Positions 45,008 to 53,010 of a stretch of 64,000 nucleotides of DNA are shown piece after piece (position 1 is the first letter of the stretch; every line of letters begins with the position of its first letter). This DNA is from DATMFV01 sp035555975 (GTDB lineage: Bacteria > Verrucomicrobiota > Verrucomicrobiia > Chthoniobacterales > Chthoniobacteraceae), in NCBI GenBank assembly GCA_035555975.1, contig DATMFV010000099.1, positions 1 through 64,000 on the forward strand, read 5' to 3'. The notes beneath the pieces were generated by a model, which made no database searches, had not been told where the DNA came from, and saw nothing but the letters and a program-made list of their open reading frames with translations. A program made the translations under genes and the position numbers.

Positions 45008-46414
45008 TCAACTGTTGGGCGGCACCGCATCGAGCGCCTCCTGGATGATCCTGTGCCGCTCGCCCGCATCCTTCCACCGGGCCTGGACCTCCGGCTCCAG
45101 CGTATGGAGCGGGTCGAAGTAGAGGAAACGCACCCCCGGCTTGACGCTCGGGCTGGTGAAGACCGCGACGCCCGTCGACCGGTTGTAGTATTCGAAGGAG
45201 TGCCCGTCGCGCTTGCCGCCGCCGCCCATCGTGTCGACCACAAAGGCCGGGGTGTTGAACCCGGCGGTCGTGCCGCGCACATGTTTCTCGATATTAAGGC
45301 CGGAAGCGAGCGTCGTCCGCAGATCCTCCACCCCGGGGACCATGTCGTGGAAGTAGACATAGTACGGGTGGATGTTGATATGGCTCAAGCGCCGGACAAG
45401 AAGCTGCATCGTCGCCGGGTGATCGTTCACCCCGCGCTGCATCACCGTCTGGCAGCGGACGGTGATCCCCCGTTCCGTCATCCGGTTGAGCGCGGCGCGG
45501 GTGATCGCGGTGATCTCGTTGGGGTGGTTGAAATGGGTGTGGACCACCACATCCTTGTGCAGGGAGCGACCGCGTTCGACGACCCGCGTCAGCGCGTCAA
45601 ACCAGGCATGGTCGGAAAGGATCTTTTGCGGGATCACCGCCAGCCCCTTGGTCGCGTAGCGGATGCGGCGGATCTGCGGCATCGCCAGCAGCCGTTCGCC
45701 GATCAGCTTCACATGGTCGGCGCGGAGGTTGTAGGTGTCGCCCCCGCTGACGACGATATCCTCCAGCTCGGGCCGCGAGGCGATGTATTCAAACATCCGC
45801 TCCCACCGGGCGAGATTGGCATGGAGTTTAAGCTTTTCGACCTCCTCGGTATCGCCGCCGACGGCGTAGCTCCGCGTGCAGTAGCGGCAGTAGACGGGGC
45901 ACGAGTCGATCGCGAGAAAGAGCGCCTTGTCGCGGTAACGGTGGGTCAGCCCCGGCACCGGCGAGTCGCCCTGCTCGTTGAGGCTGTCGAGCTTCATCAT
46001 CGGGTGGTCGGGCCGTTGCTGGGAGCGGACCGGCAGGAACTGCGTCCGGATCGGGTCGTGGTACGGATCGCTCCAGTCGATGAGGCTCAGGAGGTAGGGG
46101 GAGATGCGCAACGCCATCGGCGCACGGCTGATCCCGGCGGCGAGGTCGTCGAAAAACGAGTCGGGCGCCAGCGGACCGAGAAGCTCCCGCAACTGGTGCA
46201 GGTTGGTGACCGAGTGGCGGTTCTGAAACTGGTGGGTCTGAAATTGTGCGGCTTCGACCTCCCGGAAACCGGGGATGACGCGCCAGAATTCATCTTCGCG
46301 AAGAGCGCGGTGGTCGAAGCCGGACCTGGAGACAGGGTCTTCGGGGGCGGGGCCGTCGGCAGACGGAACGGGCGGATCGACATGCTGGGTGTCGAGCAGG
46401 GGCAAGGTAGCCAT
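45008..46414 (-). CDS. KamA-family radical SAM enzyme (lysine 2,3-aminomutase-like)
   Basis: ATG 46414 gives 468 residues; the frame opens further upstream into a terminator hairpin and is not used. The radical-SAM cluster motif is CPVYCRYCTR (CxxxCxxC). Other KamA signatures are DIVVSGGDTYNLRADHV, HFNHPNEIT, RGVNDHPATMQLL and FVVDTMGGGGKR. It would isomerise L-lysine or a related amino acid using PLP and SAM. The PLP lysine is expected near the C-terminal GGGGKRDG. It could instead be an EpmB-like or glutamate-type member; the length fits lysine aminomutase better. Confidence 0.88.
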   Translation of the reverse strand: MATLPLLDTQHVDPPVPSADGPAPEDPVSRSGFDHRALREDEFWRVIPGFREVEAAQFQTHQFQNRHSVTNLHQLRELLGPLAPDSFFDDLAAGISRAPMALRISPYLLSLIDWSDPYHDPIRTQFLPVRSQQRPDHPMMKLDSLNEQGDSPVPGLTHRYRDKALFLAIDSCPVYCRYCTRSYAVGGDTEEVEKLKLHANLARWERMFEYIASRPELEDIVVSGGDTYNLRADHVKLIGERLLAMPQIRRIRYATKGLAVIPQKILSDHAWFDALTRVVERGRSLHKDVVVHTHFNHPNEITAITRAALNRMTERGITVRCQTVMQRGVNDHPATMQLLVRRLSHINIHPYYVYFHDMVPGVEDLRTTLASGLNIEKHVRGTTAGFNTPAFVVDTMGGGGKRDGHSFEYYNRSTGVAVFTSPSVKPGVRFLYFDPLHTLEPEVQARWKDAGERHRIIQEALDAVPPNS

Positions 46415-46462
46415 GGGGCTGGACAATTCTAAGAAGAGAAGGTTGTTGGAAAGAGAATCGCA

Positions 46463-46498
46463 GGGCAACTCCTTTCTGGCGGAGTTGCCCCCTTTTTT
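46463..46498 (+). terminator. Strong rho-independent terminator facing right, with no obvious plus-strand gene
   Basis: Arms GGGCAACTCC (46463-46472) and GGAGTTGCCC (46481-46490) pair perfectly and are followed by CC and six T (46493-46498). The T-run is on the plus strand, yet the flanking genes (KamA-like and DUF5069) are on the minus strand. On the minus strand the hairpin is followed only by a mildly T-rich stretch, so it may work weakly for the DUF5069 gene. Confidence 0.7.
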
Positions 46499-46521
46499 AA
46501 TGAACGTAGCCTGTCGCGGCT

Positions 46522-46974
46522 TTACGCTTTTCCGCCGTAACTGACGTAATCGTCGAGGTCGAGGAGGTCAAACCAGGTGCCGACATCGCTCCGCTGCGGG
46601 GCAACGCCTTCGTGCAGCTTCTGGAAAAAGGCGCGGCTTTCGGCATCCTTGGAGACCCGCGCCTCCTCCAGCGCCGACCAGAGGGTGATGTCGTATTCCG
46701 AGCGCTGGTGCGGCGCGTTTTCCTCAATCCACGCCAGCAGTTCGCCGTCGCCTTTTCCCTTGGCGACCTCGGCCTTGAGCGCTTCGGGGTCGACGCCGGT
46801 GAAGGTCAAAAACCGCTGGTCGAGCGGACAGGCGTAGTTGTACTCGCCGTTCTTACCGGCAAGCAGCGCCCGGCATTTGTCGAGCATCCGCGGCAGGATG
46901 ACGTAACCGCCGAGGCGGACACGGGGGCTGCGGGGTGGGAATTGGGTGAGATCGTTGGATGGATGGTTGGACAT
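46522..46974 (-). CDS. DUF5069 family protein
   Basis: The 150 residues have no signal peptide or membrane segment. The sequence DLTQFPPRSPRVRLGGYVILPRMLDKCRA at the N-terminus and YACPLDQRFLTFTGVD fit DUF5069, a family of unknown function common in Verrucomicrobia and relatives. It is upstream of the KamA-like gene on the same strand, separated by the hairpin above. Confidence 0.85.
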   Translation of the reverse strand: MSNHPSNDLTQFPPRSPRVRLGGYVILPRMLDKCRALLAGKNGEYNYACPLDQRFLTFTGVDPEALKAEVAKGKGDGELLAWIEENAPHQRSEYDITLWSALEEARVSKDAESRAFFQKLHEGVAPQRSDVGTWFDLLDLDDYVSYGGKA

Positions 46975-47184
46975 AAAGCTGGTTTGGTTCCTTTCGGGTG
47001 ATTTCAGGGTCCGAAAAAGAGTGATTCTCTCACAAAAGGCCCTTCCTGGCGATTGTCAACCCGCTCTTTCCCAGGGAAGGAAGCTCTTTCCGGGTTGAAA
47101 TCGCACCTTTTCCCGCGATCAGGCGCACCTGTTTTTGCCGGCCCGCCGGTTTTCGGGGAGCGCGGCCCCCCGGGAAAAAAGGCA

Positions 47185-47213
47185 TTGCAAAGGGGTGGCC
47201 CACCTTTTAACTT
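47185..47213 (+). promoter_or_regulatory. Putative promoter of ferredoxin gene
   Basis: TTGCAA (47185-47190) and TAACTT (47208-47213) are spaced by 17 bases, and the ATG lies 20 bases after. The rest of 46975-47232 contains GC-rich stretches (e.g. GGCCCCCCGGG) but no gene I can support. Confidence 0.4.
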
Positions 47214-47232
47214 ATCTGGCCCTGCAAACGCT

Positions 47233-47472
47233 ATGGCTGACCTCGAAAATAAATATGCGGATAATGTCTCTGGTCCCTTTTACGTCGACGACCAGTGCAT
47301 TGACTGTGATCTGTGCCGTGAAACCGCCCCGGCCAATTTCACCCGCAACGATGACGGTGGACACTCTTACGTCTTCAAACAGCCTGAAAACGAGGAGGAG
47401 GAAGCCCTCTGCCGCGAAGCGATGGAAGGGTGCCCGGTGGAAGCGATCGGCGACGACGGCGGCGACGCCTGA
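47233..47472 (+). CDS. Monocluster [4Fe-4S] ferredoxin
   Basis: ATG 47233 gives a compact acidic protein of 79 residues; the frame to 47053 is open but unrelated in character. CIDCDLC followed by a distal EGCPVEAI provides the four cluster ligands, and an extra Cys occurs in ALCREAM. It is a small electron carrier in the cytoplasm. No redox partner is adjacent, although the KamA-like radical SAM enzyme nearby needs a reductant. Confidence 0.92.
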   Translation: MADLENKYADNVSGPFYVDDQCIDCDLCRETAPANFTRNDDGGHSYVFKQPENEEEEALCREAMEGCPVEAIGDDGGDA

Positions 47473-47544
47473 GGACTGTGACCCGTCGGGAGCCCCGGGA
47501 AAAAGTGGCTTCTTTTTACGAAGAAGGGTATCCTCTCCGGTGAG

Positions 47545-47904
47545 ATGACGCCTTACCTTCGAGCCCGGGTTCTGGCCGAATGGCGCGGCTACCTTGAACC
47601 GCCGCCACGGCCCGACCGCGTGATGACCATTGCCACCGGCGTCGAGCGGCTCATGAAGTCGCTCGGTCTGGGCGAACGCCTCCGGCAGGAGGAAGTCCTG
47701 CGCGCGTGGGAGGGGATCGTCGGCCCGTTCATCGCTTCGCACTCCCAGCCGACCCATTTGCAGGCGGGCGTCCTGACCGTCCGCGTGCTCCAGCCGACCA
47801 TGCACTATGAGCTTGATCGTGTCTGGAAAAGAAAGATTCTTGAAAAACTGCGCGCCGAGTTTGGCGCGCGAACCGTCCGCGAAATCCGCTTCCGGATCGG
47901 CTGA
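47545..47904 (+). CDS. DUF721 (DciA-like) protein
   Basis: Of 119 residues, the central part VLRAWEGIVGPFIASHSQPTH and the strand GVLTVRVLQPTMHYELD match the DUF721/DciA N-terminal domain. In other bacteria DciA helps load the replicative helicase DnaB. It is 72 bases after the ferredoxin gene and 16 bases before folB. Function here is by family only. Confidence 0.8.
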   Translation: MTPYLRARVLAEWRGYLEPPPRPDRVMTIATGVERLMKSLGLGERLRQEEVLRAWEGIVGPFIASHSQPTHLQAGVLTVRVLQPTMHYELDRVWKRKILEKLRAEFGARTVREIRFRIG

Positions 47905-47920
47905 CCCACCCTTTTCTCCC

Positions 47921-48292
47921 ATGTTCCAGAAAAAGCCCGCCCCCGATGTCATTGAAATCCGCAGCCTGGAGGTGATGAGCCGCATCGGCGTCCCGGACGA
48001 GGAGCGCGTCGCCCCGCAGCGCCTCACCATCTCGCTCGTCATCCAGCCCAACCTCAGCTTCACCGCGATGGACGACCGGATCGACCAGACCGTCGATTAC
48101 GCCGCCGTCTGCGAGAGCGTCAAGGCCACCGCCGCCCGCCGCCCCCGTCGCCTGATCGAAACCCTCGCCGAAGAGATCGCGACCGACCTCCTCGGCGCTT
48201 ACCCGATCTGGCGGCTTTCCGTCGAAATCCGCAAGTTCATCCTGCCCGAAACCGAATATGTCGCCGTGCGGATCGAGCGGCCTTCGGTGTGA
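47921..48292 (+). CDS. folB: Dihydroneopterin aldolase FolB
   Basis: ATG 47921 gives 123 residues, a normal FolB length; the frame is open upstream but overlaps DUF721. Features are IEIRSLEVMSRIGVPDEER, TVDYAAVCESV and LIETLAEEIATDLL, all conserved in FolB. It cleaves dihydroneopterin in folate synthesis. No other fol genes are in the window. Confidence 0.88.
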   Translation: MFQKKPAPDVIEIRSLEVMSRIGVPDEERVAPQRLTISLVIQPNLSFTAMDDRIDQTVDYAAVCESVKATAARRPRRLIETLAEEIATDLLGAYPIWRLSVEIRKFILPETEYVAVRIERPSV

Positions 48293-48318
48293 TATGATGA
48301 CGCTTGGTGTGTTTTTAA

Positions 48319-48550
48319 GGATACCGAAGGTATCCCAGCAAAGTAGCCGGGGGTTGAGCGAAGCGACACCCCCGGAACCCGGGTTTCCCCAATGCCCGAT
48401 CCCAACGGGATCGCAGCCGTTTTCAAACGCGATGCGCCCATCCTCATCGGCTGGCACCCTTCCAGGGTGCAATCAGAGAGGAGCCACCCATTCCGGGGGT
48501 ATCGCTGTTGCTCAACCCCCGGCTGCCCCGCTGGGATCCTTTCAGGATCC
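48319..48550. repeat. Intergenic array of short-loop hairpins
   Basis: Four 7-bp stems with three-base loops occur in order: GGATACC-gaa-GGTATCC (48319-48335), CGATCCC-aac-GGGATCG (48397-48413), GCACCCT-tcc-AGGGTGC (48454-48470) and GGATCCT-ttc-AGGATCC (48534-48550). Two further stems share the arms CCGGGGGT/ACCCCCGG (48347-48375 and 48493-48522). The block fills the 291-base gap between folB and the peptidase gene and has no convincing coding content. It looks like a composite repeat element. Confidence 0.75.
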
Positions 48551-48583
48551 TTTTCGGAACCCCCCGATACTTCCTCTCCACCC

Positions 48584-49693
48584 ATGAAAAACCGCCTCAT
48601 CGTCGCCGCCAGCGAGACCGATCCCGACCTTCTCTACGCCACCCGTTTTTTCGCGCCCGATCCGTTCGTCTGGCTGGAGAAAAAAGGGCGCACGCTGGTG
48701 ATGCTCAACGATTTGGAGATCGACCGGGGCCGCCAACAGGCGCAGGTGGACGAAGTCGTCCCGCAGAGCGAAGTCGCCCGCCGCGCGGGTCTCGGCGAGC
48801 GAGCATCCTTCGGGGAATGCCTGCTAGCCCTCCTCAAGCAACAACGGGTGCGCAGCGCCGTCGTTCCCGCCGGCTTCCCGTTCGGGCTCGCGGCGGAATT
48901 GATGAAGGGGGGCATCGCGCTCGAACCGCTCCCGGGCCTTTTCTTTCCGGAGCGCGAGTTCAAGAACGCGGAGGAACTGCGCGCCATGCGCCGGGCGCTC
49001 GCCATCACCGAAGCCGGGATGGGGCGTGCGATGGAAGTCTTGAGCGCCGCGACCATCGGTCCCCGCAAACGGCTCCAATGGGGTGGTCGGGCGCTCACCT
49101 CGGAACGGCTGCGCGCGGAAATTGACTCCGCCGTGCTCCATGCCGGGGGGCAACCGGCCAACACCATCGTCGCCGGGGGCAACCAGGCGTGCGATCCCCA
49201 CGAACGGGGCCACGGGCCGCTGCTCGCCGACAGCCTGATCGTCCTCGACATCTTCCCGCGCGATGCAAAGAGCGGCTATTACGGCGACATGACGCGAACC
49301 GTCGTGCGCGGCCGGGCGAGCGACGCCCAGCGGCAACTCTGGGAGACGGTGCTCGAAGCGCAACAGGCCGTCATTCGCAAAATGAAGCCGGGAGCCGACG
49401 GCGAGGCGATCCACCGCGATGTCGTCGGATTTTTCCGCGAGCGCGGCTACCCGACCCGGCAGGAAAACGGGCGCTGGACCGGCTTTTTCCACGGCACCGG
49501 CCACGGCCTCGGCCTGGAGATCCACGAGCCGCCCCGCTTCGCCCGCACCCGCATGAAACCGGGGCAGGTGATCACCGTCGAACCGGGTCTCTACTACCCC
49601 GGCCTGGGCGGCGTGCGGATCGAGGATGTCGCCACCATCACCGAAAGCGGCGCGCGCCTCCTGAGCCGGTTCGAAAAACGGCTCGAACTGTAA
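48584..49693 (+). CDS. Aminopeptidase P/Xaa-Pro dipeptidase (M24 family)
   Basis: ATG 48584 gives 369 residues; the frame upstream to 48392 only reads through the hairpin array. The N-terminal creatinase-like domain spans ~1-135. The catalytic domain has the M24 metal ligands: LDIFPRD and GDMTRT (two Asp), FHGTGHGLGLEIHE (His), VEPGLYYPG (Glu) and RIEDVA (Glu). It releases residues next to proline in the cytoplasm. Its start lies 34 bases after the last hairpin. Confidence 0.9.
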   Translation: MKNRLIVAASETDPDLLYATRFFAPDPFVWLEKKGRTLVMLNDLEIDRGRQQAQVDEVVPQSEVARRAGLGERASFGECLLALLKQQRVRSAVVPAGFPFGLAAELMKGGIALEPLPGLFFPEREFKNAEELRAMRRALAITEAGMGRAMEVLSAATIGPRKRLQWGGRALTSERLRAEIDSAVLHAGGQPANTIVAGGNQACDPHERGHGPLLADSLIVLDIFPRDAKSGYYGDMTRTVVRGRASDAQRQLWETVLEAQQAVIRKMKPGADGEAIHRDVVGFFRERGYPTRQENGRWTGFFHGTGHGLGLEIHEPPRFARTRMKPGQVITVEPGLYYPGLGGVRIEDVATITESGARLLSRFEKRLEL

Positions 49694-49902
49694 AGGCCAA
49701 CGCGAATGGCGCGGGATCCCGAAAAACCGCGTCAATGTACGCAAAAGAGCGCATTTTGGGATTAGAGTTTTAACTACCACTCTCTTTTTCTCCCATTTTC
49801 TCTAATTTTTTTCCCCTTGGCAGCCTTTTCCCTTGCTCCGGCCTCGGGATCGGGTTCACCATACCGATGTCGCCGGGAATGACCCGATGGCACACGCAGA
49901 AC

Positions 49903-49931
49903 ATAACATACCAATAACTCCAGATTATAAA
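49903..49931 (+). promoter_or_regulatory. Putative promoter of the pilin-like gene
   Basis: ATAACA (49903-49908) and TATAAA (49926-49931) are separated by 17 bases in an unusually AT-rich patch. AGAGG (49935-49939) is a good ribosome site 8 bases before ATG 49948. A start of transcription at about 49938 would cut into that site, so a slightly different -10 is possible. The rest of 49694-49947 shows only T-rich tracts. Confidence 0.4.
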
Positions 49932-49947
49932 TAGAGAGGTTTAGGCT

Positions 49948-50409
49948 ATGCTTCAAAAATTGAACAAAAAGCACCAAGGTTTCACGCTCGTTGAAATCAT
50001 GATCGTGGTGGCGATCATCGCCCTCCTGTCGGCGATCGCCGTCCCCAACTTCCTCCGTGCGCGTGAGCGTTCGCAGGCAACGCGGATTCTCGAAGAACTC
50101 CGCACCATTGAAGGGGCGAAGGATCAGTATGCGCTGGAAAACAACGTCGGCCGGGGCGGAGAGGCGCCTTGGGCTTCGCTTAGGCAGTACCTCAAGCCGG
50201 GTACGGCTCTGGAAAGCCAGACAGAGTCTCCCAAGGATCTCATCGGCAATGCGATCACGATCGGGGATGTCGGGGTGCCCCCCTATGTCCATGCAGACAC
50301 CATCGACGCTTTCAAGGAATCCGTGGATAAGGACACCTTCTGGCAGCATTACGTTGCCGGTGAAGGCACCACCACCGAAGGCACCACCGAAGGCGAAGGC
50401 GAGGGTTAA
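49948..50409 (+). CDS. Type IV pilin/type II pseudopilin
   Basis: Of 153 residues, the leader ends in HQG, followed by FTLVEIMIVVAIIALLSAIA: Gly at -1, Glu at +5 and a hydrophobic N-terminal helix, the classic type IV pilin form. The mature body is ~140 residues with IEGAKDQYALEN in the helical spine. The C-terminus is an acidic Thr/Glu/Gly repeat (TTTEGTTEGEGEG). It has its own ribosome site and terminator, so it is probably made in large amounts. It differs from the cassette pseudopilins, which have H-x9-DG domains. Confidence 0.9.
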   Translation: MLQKLNKKHQGFTLVEIMIVVAIIALLSAIAVPNFLRARERSQATRILEELRTIEGAKDQYALENNVGRGGEAPWASLRQYLKPGTALESQTESPKDLIGNAITIGDVGVPPYVHADTIDAFKESVDKDTFWQHYVAGEGTTTEGTTEGEGEG

Positions 50410-50460
50410 TCCCTCCATCTCCGGAAAAGCGTAAGCTTTCCAGAAAACACTTCAACAAAA

Positions 50461-50498
50461 CTCCAGCTTCTCTTATTGAGAGGCTGGAGTTTTTTTTC
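50461..50498 (+). terminator. Intrinsic terminator of the pilin-like gene
   Basis: Arms CTCCAGC (50461-50467) and GCTGGAG (50483-50489), extended by CTC/GAG inside, are followed by nine T (50490-50498). It is 52 bases after the stop codon. Confidence 0.85.
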
Positions 50499-50627
50499 TT
50501 TCGCCAAATGACTTCCGCCGTTCCACACACCGCCCGGGTTTCTCGCCGCATTCCGGTGGAAACCTTGATTTTGATGCTGCTTCTGGTCATAAAGAGCGTC
50601 TGCCATTCCCAAACCTCTCCCGCGCCC

Positions 50628-51698
50628 ATGCAGCTTAGTGACATCCGCAAACGAATCGACGCCGTAGACGCCCGCCTCCTCGACCTGCTCAACGAACGGG
50701 CGGAACTGGTGCACGAAGTGGGCGAGGTCAAACGCCGCGACGGCTCGTCGATCTTCGCGCCCGAGCGGGAGGAAAAACTTCTCCGTTCGCTCGACGAACG
50801 CAACCAGGCGATCGGCGGGCGGCTCCCTTCCAAGGCGGTCCGCGCGATCTACCGCGAGATCATGTCGGCCTCCTACGCGCTGGAGAAGGGGTTGACCATC
50901 GCCTACTTCGGCCCGCCCGGCACCTACACCCACGAAGCCGCCCGCAACAAGTTCGGCGCGAGCGTGGAATACCAGCCGCACGCCAGCATCGGCGAAGTCT
51001 TCCAGGCCGTGGCGCGCCACCGGGCCGATTTCGGCGTGGTCCCGATCGAAAACTCGACGGAAGGAAGCGTCTCCCACACGCTCGACAGTTGGCTCGATTC
51101 CGACCTGAAAATTTGCGGTCAGGTGCTCCTCAAGATCGAGCACAACCTTCTTTCCAACTCGCCGCGCGAGTCGATCCGCAAGATTTACTCCCACCCGCAG
51201 TCGCTCGGCCAATGCCGCCAGTGGCTCCACCAGCATTTTCCCGACGCAGAACTGGTCGAAGCCGCCAGCAATACCCGCGCCGCCCAGCTCGCCGCAGCGG
51301 AGGAGGGGAGCGCCGCCATCGCCGGAAAGGCAGCCGCCGACCTCTACCACCTCAAGGTGCTGGAGACCGGCATTCAGGATCTCGCCAACAACACGACCCG
51401 GTTTCTGGTCATCGGCCATTACCTCTGCCCCCCTTCGGGCAACGACCGGACTTCGCTCATGTTCTCGCTGCACGACCAGAGCGGCGCGCTTTTTTCCGTG
51501 CTGGAGCCGTTCAAGGAACTCGGCGTCTCCATCAGCAAGATCGAAAGCCGCCCCTCCAAGCGTAAGGCGTGGGAATATTTCTTTTTTGTCGACCTCGAAG
51601 GCCACGCCAGCGACCCCGTTCTGGCCGAAGCACTCGCGCGCGTCTCGCAGCGGACGCTCTTCATGAAAAATCTCGGCAGTTATCCGAAGACGGAGTAG
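50628..51698 (+). CDS. pheA: Bifunctional chorismate mutase/prephenate dehydratase (P-protein)
   Basis: ATG 50628 gives 356 residues. Residues ~1-85 are the AroQ chorismate mutase helix bundle (IRKRIDAVDARLLDLLNERAEL). The dehydratase domain (~90-265) contains YFGPPGTYTHEA, VVPIENSTEGSV and NNTTRFLVIG, and the C-terminal ACT domain senses phenylalanine (SLMFSLHDQSGALFSVLEPF; SRPSKRKAWEYFFFVD). It makes phenylpyruvate. The frame is open to ATG 50508 and that 40-residue extension has a signal-like hydrophobic run (TLILMLLLVIKSV). Confidence 0.92.
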   Translation: MQLSDIRKRIDAVDARLLDLLNERAELVHEVGEVKRRDGSSIFAPEREEKLLRSLDERNQAIGGRLPSKAVRAIYREIMSASYALEKGLTIAYFGPPGTYTHEAARNKFGASVEYQPHASIGEVFQAVARHRADFGVVPIENSTEGSVSHTLDSWLDSDLKICGQVLLKIEHNLLSNSPRESIRKIYSHPQSLGQCRQWLHQHFPDAELVEAASNTRAAQLAAAEEGSAAIAGKAAADLYHLKVLETGIQDLANNTTRFLVIGHYLCPPSGNDRTSLMFSLHDQSGALFSVLEPFKELGVSISKIESRPSKRKAWEYFFFVDLEGHASDPVLAEALARVSQRTLFMKNLGSYPKTE

Positions 51699-51813
51699 CG
51701 CCGGGTTTGGGTGAGGGGAGCGACGCGATCTCTTGACGATCCGGCTTGCGCTTTGCCCTCCGGTTTTCCAGAATGCTCCCGCCGGTCTCCCCGGTTTTTC
51801 GTCCAACGTCGTT

Positions 51814-52296
51814 ATGAAAAACGCCTTTTTTGCCTTATGCGCCGTCGTCGCCACCCTGCTGATGACCGGTTGCCAGACCACGGCCCCTTCCGCGCAGACC
51901 GAGCATGCCCGTCTTCAGATGATGGAGGCGATCCGCAACGAACCGCCGGGGGATTACTTCATCGGCCGGCGTTATTACAAGGAGGATTACAAGTTCTGGG
52001 GGTACATCCGCCGCCCCGGCCAGCCATGGTCGACCGCCCGGCTGGTGATGATGAACGAACATCAGCACCTCGCCCCGGACCGCGAAGCCGGGATACTCGG
52101 TTCCGACAACGGCGTCGAGTACCGGTTGAGCGGCAGCTTCTCGGGCGATATGGTCTACGAGCCGCCAAGCAACGCGATCTACCCGGAATTTGTGCTCAAG
52201 GGGTACGAGGTGATTTCGCGCACCCCCGCGCCGATCTTCCGGCAACAGGCCGCCGCGCTCGACCCGAAACGGCGCGTCATTCTCGCTCCGTTGTAG
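51814..52296 (+). CDS. Hypothetical lipoprotein
   Basis: ATG 51814 gives 160 residues with a lipoprotein signal ending LLMTGC (Cys19). The mature region contains GDYFIGRRYYKEDYKFWGYIR and DNGVEYRLSGSFSGDMVYEP. I do not recognise the family. It may be anchored in the outer membrane. No operon partner is evident; the next gene is 119 bases away and is also a lipoprotein. Confidence 0.75.
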   Translation: MKNAFFALCAVVATLLMTGCQTTAPSAQTEHARLQMMEAIRNEPPGDYFIGRRYYKEDYKFWGYIRRPGQPWSTARLVMMNEHQHLAPDREAGILGSDNGVEYRLSGSFSGDMVYEPPSNAIYPEFVLKGYEVISRTPAPIFRQQAAALDPKRRVILAPL

Positions 52297-52415
52297 CCAA
52301 CGCCGCAGGCTCACCCGGGTCTGATCCGACGTATTCTTCTAAAAGAGGAATTTCCCTCATCCTGCCGGTCACCCATGCCCGGTAGATGGGTTTTTTTTAA
52401 CTTCCTTCCCGTTTT

Positions 52416-52913
52416 ATGAAAAAGCTCCAACTTCTGACCATCCTCGGTCTCACCTTTCTGGTGACCGGGTGCGACACCCTCCTCATCGAAGAGGATTACG
52501 GCTATTATGAACCGGCCTACTACGGCCCGAACGAGGTCATCTACGTCTCCAGCGGCAGGTACTACACCTACCACAAGGGCAAAAAGGTCTATTACAAGGA
52601 CCAGAAGAAGGCCGGCAAGTATTACAAGTCGCGCTCGTCCTCGAGCACGCACCACCATCACTACTACTCCGAACCGAAGCCGACGCCCAAGCCGTACTAC
52701 CACGATTCGCACAAGTACGATTCCCGGAAGTACGATTCGAAGAAGTACGATTCGAAGAAGTATGACTCCCGGTCATCCTCCTCTTCTTCGAAGAAACACG
52801 ATTCCAGGAAGTACGACTCGAAAAAGTACGATTCCAAGAAATACGACTCCAAGAAGAAGGAGTCCAAGCCGAAGGACGACGGTCGCAAGACTTCCGCGGG
52901 CCGCATGTATTAG
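52416..52913 (+). CDS. Lipoprotein with KYDSK repeats
   Basis: The 165 residues have the lipobox LVTGC (Cys19). After a Tyr-rich stretch (EEDYGYYEPAYYGPNEVIY), a Ser/His-rich linker (SSSSTHHHHYY) leads into about ten Lys-Tyr-Asp-Ser repeats from residue ~98 to ~150. The repeats alternate positive, aromatic, acidic and small residues, likely disordered and possibly wall- or polymer-binding. No family is recognised. The coding DNA is correspondingly repetitive (15-base units in 52717-52850). Confidence 0.8.
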   Translation: MKKLQLLTILGLTFLVTGCDTLLIEEDYGYYEPAYYGPNEVIYVSSGRYYTYHKGKKVYYKDQKKAGKYYKSRSSSSTHHHHYYSEPKPTPKPYYHDSHKYDSRKYDSKKYDSKKYDSRSSSSSSKKHDSRKYDSKKYDSKKYDSKKKESKPKDDGRKTSAGRMY

Positions 52914-53010
52914 GGCCTGTTAACCCAACGACTTAAATCGGCGTAAAAGGCTATTTTCCCGTGTTTCGCAGTCGCTTCGGGGGGCATCCTGCGTTACGAT
53001 CCTCCCCAGA

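Noticed and set aside
48392..48583. Upstream extension of the peptidase frame
   Set aside because: It reads through the hairpin array; homology starts at ATG 48584.
49889..49905. Possible sigma-54 promoter before the pilin-like gene
   Set aside because: TGGCAC is present but the -12 GC element is missing at the required spacing.
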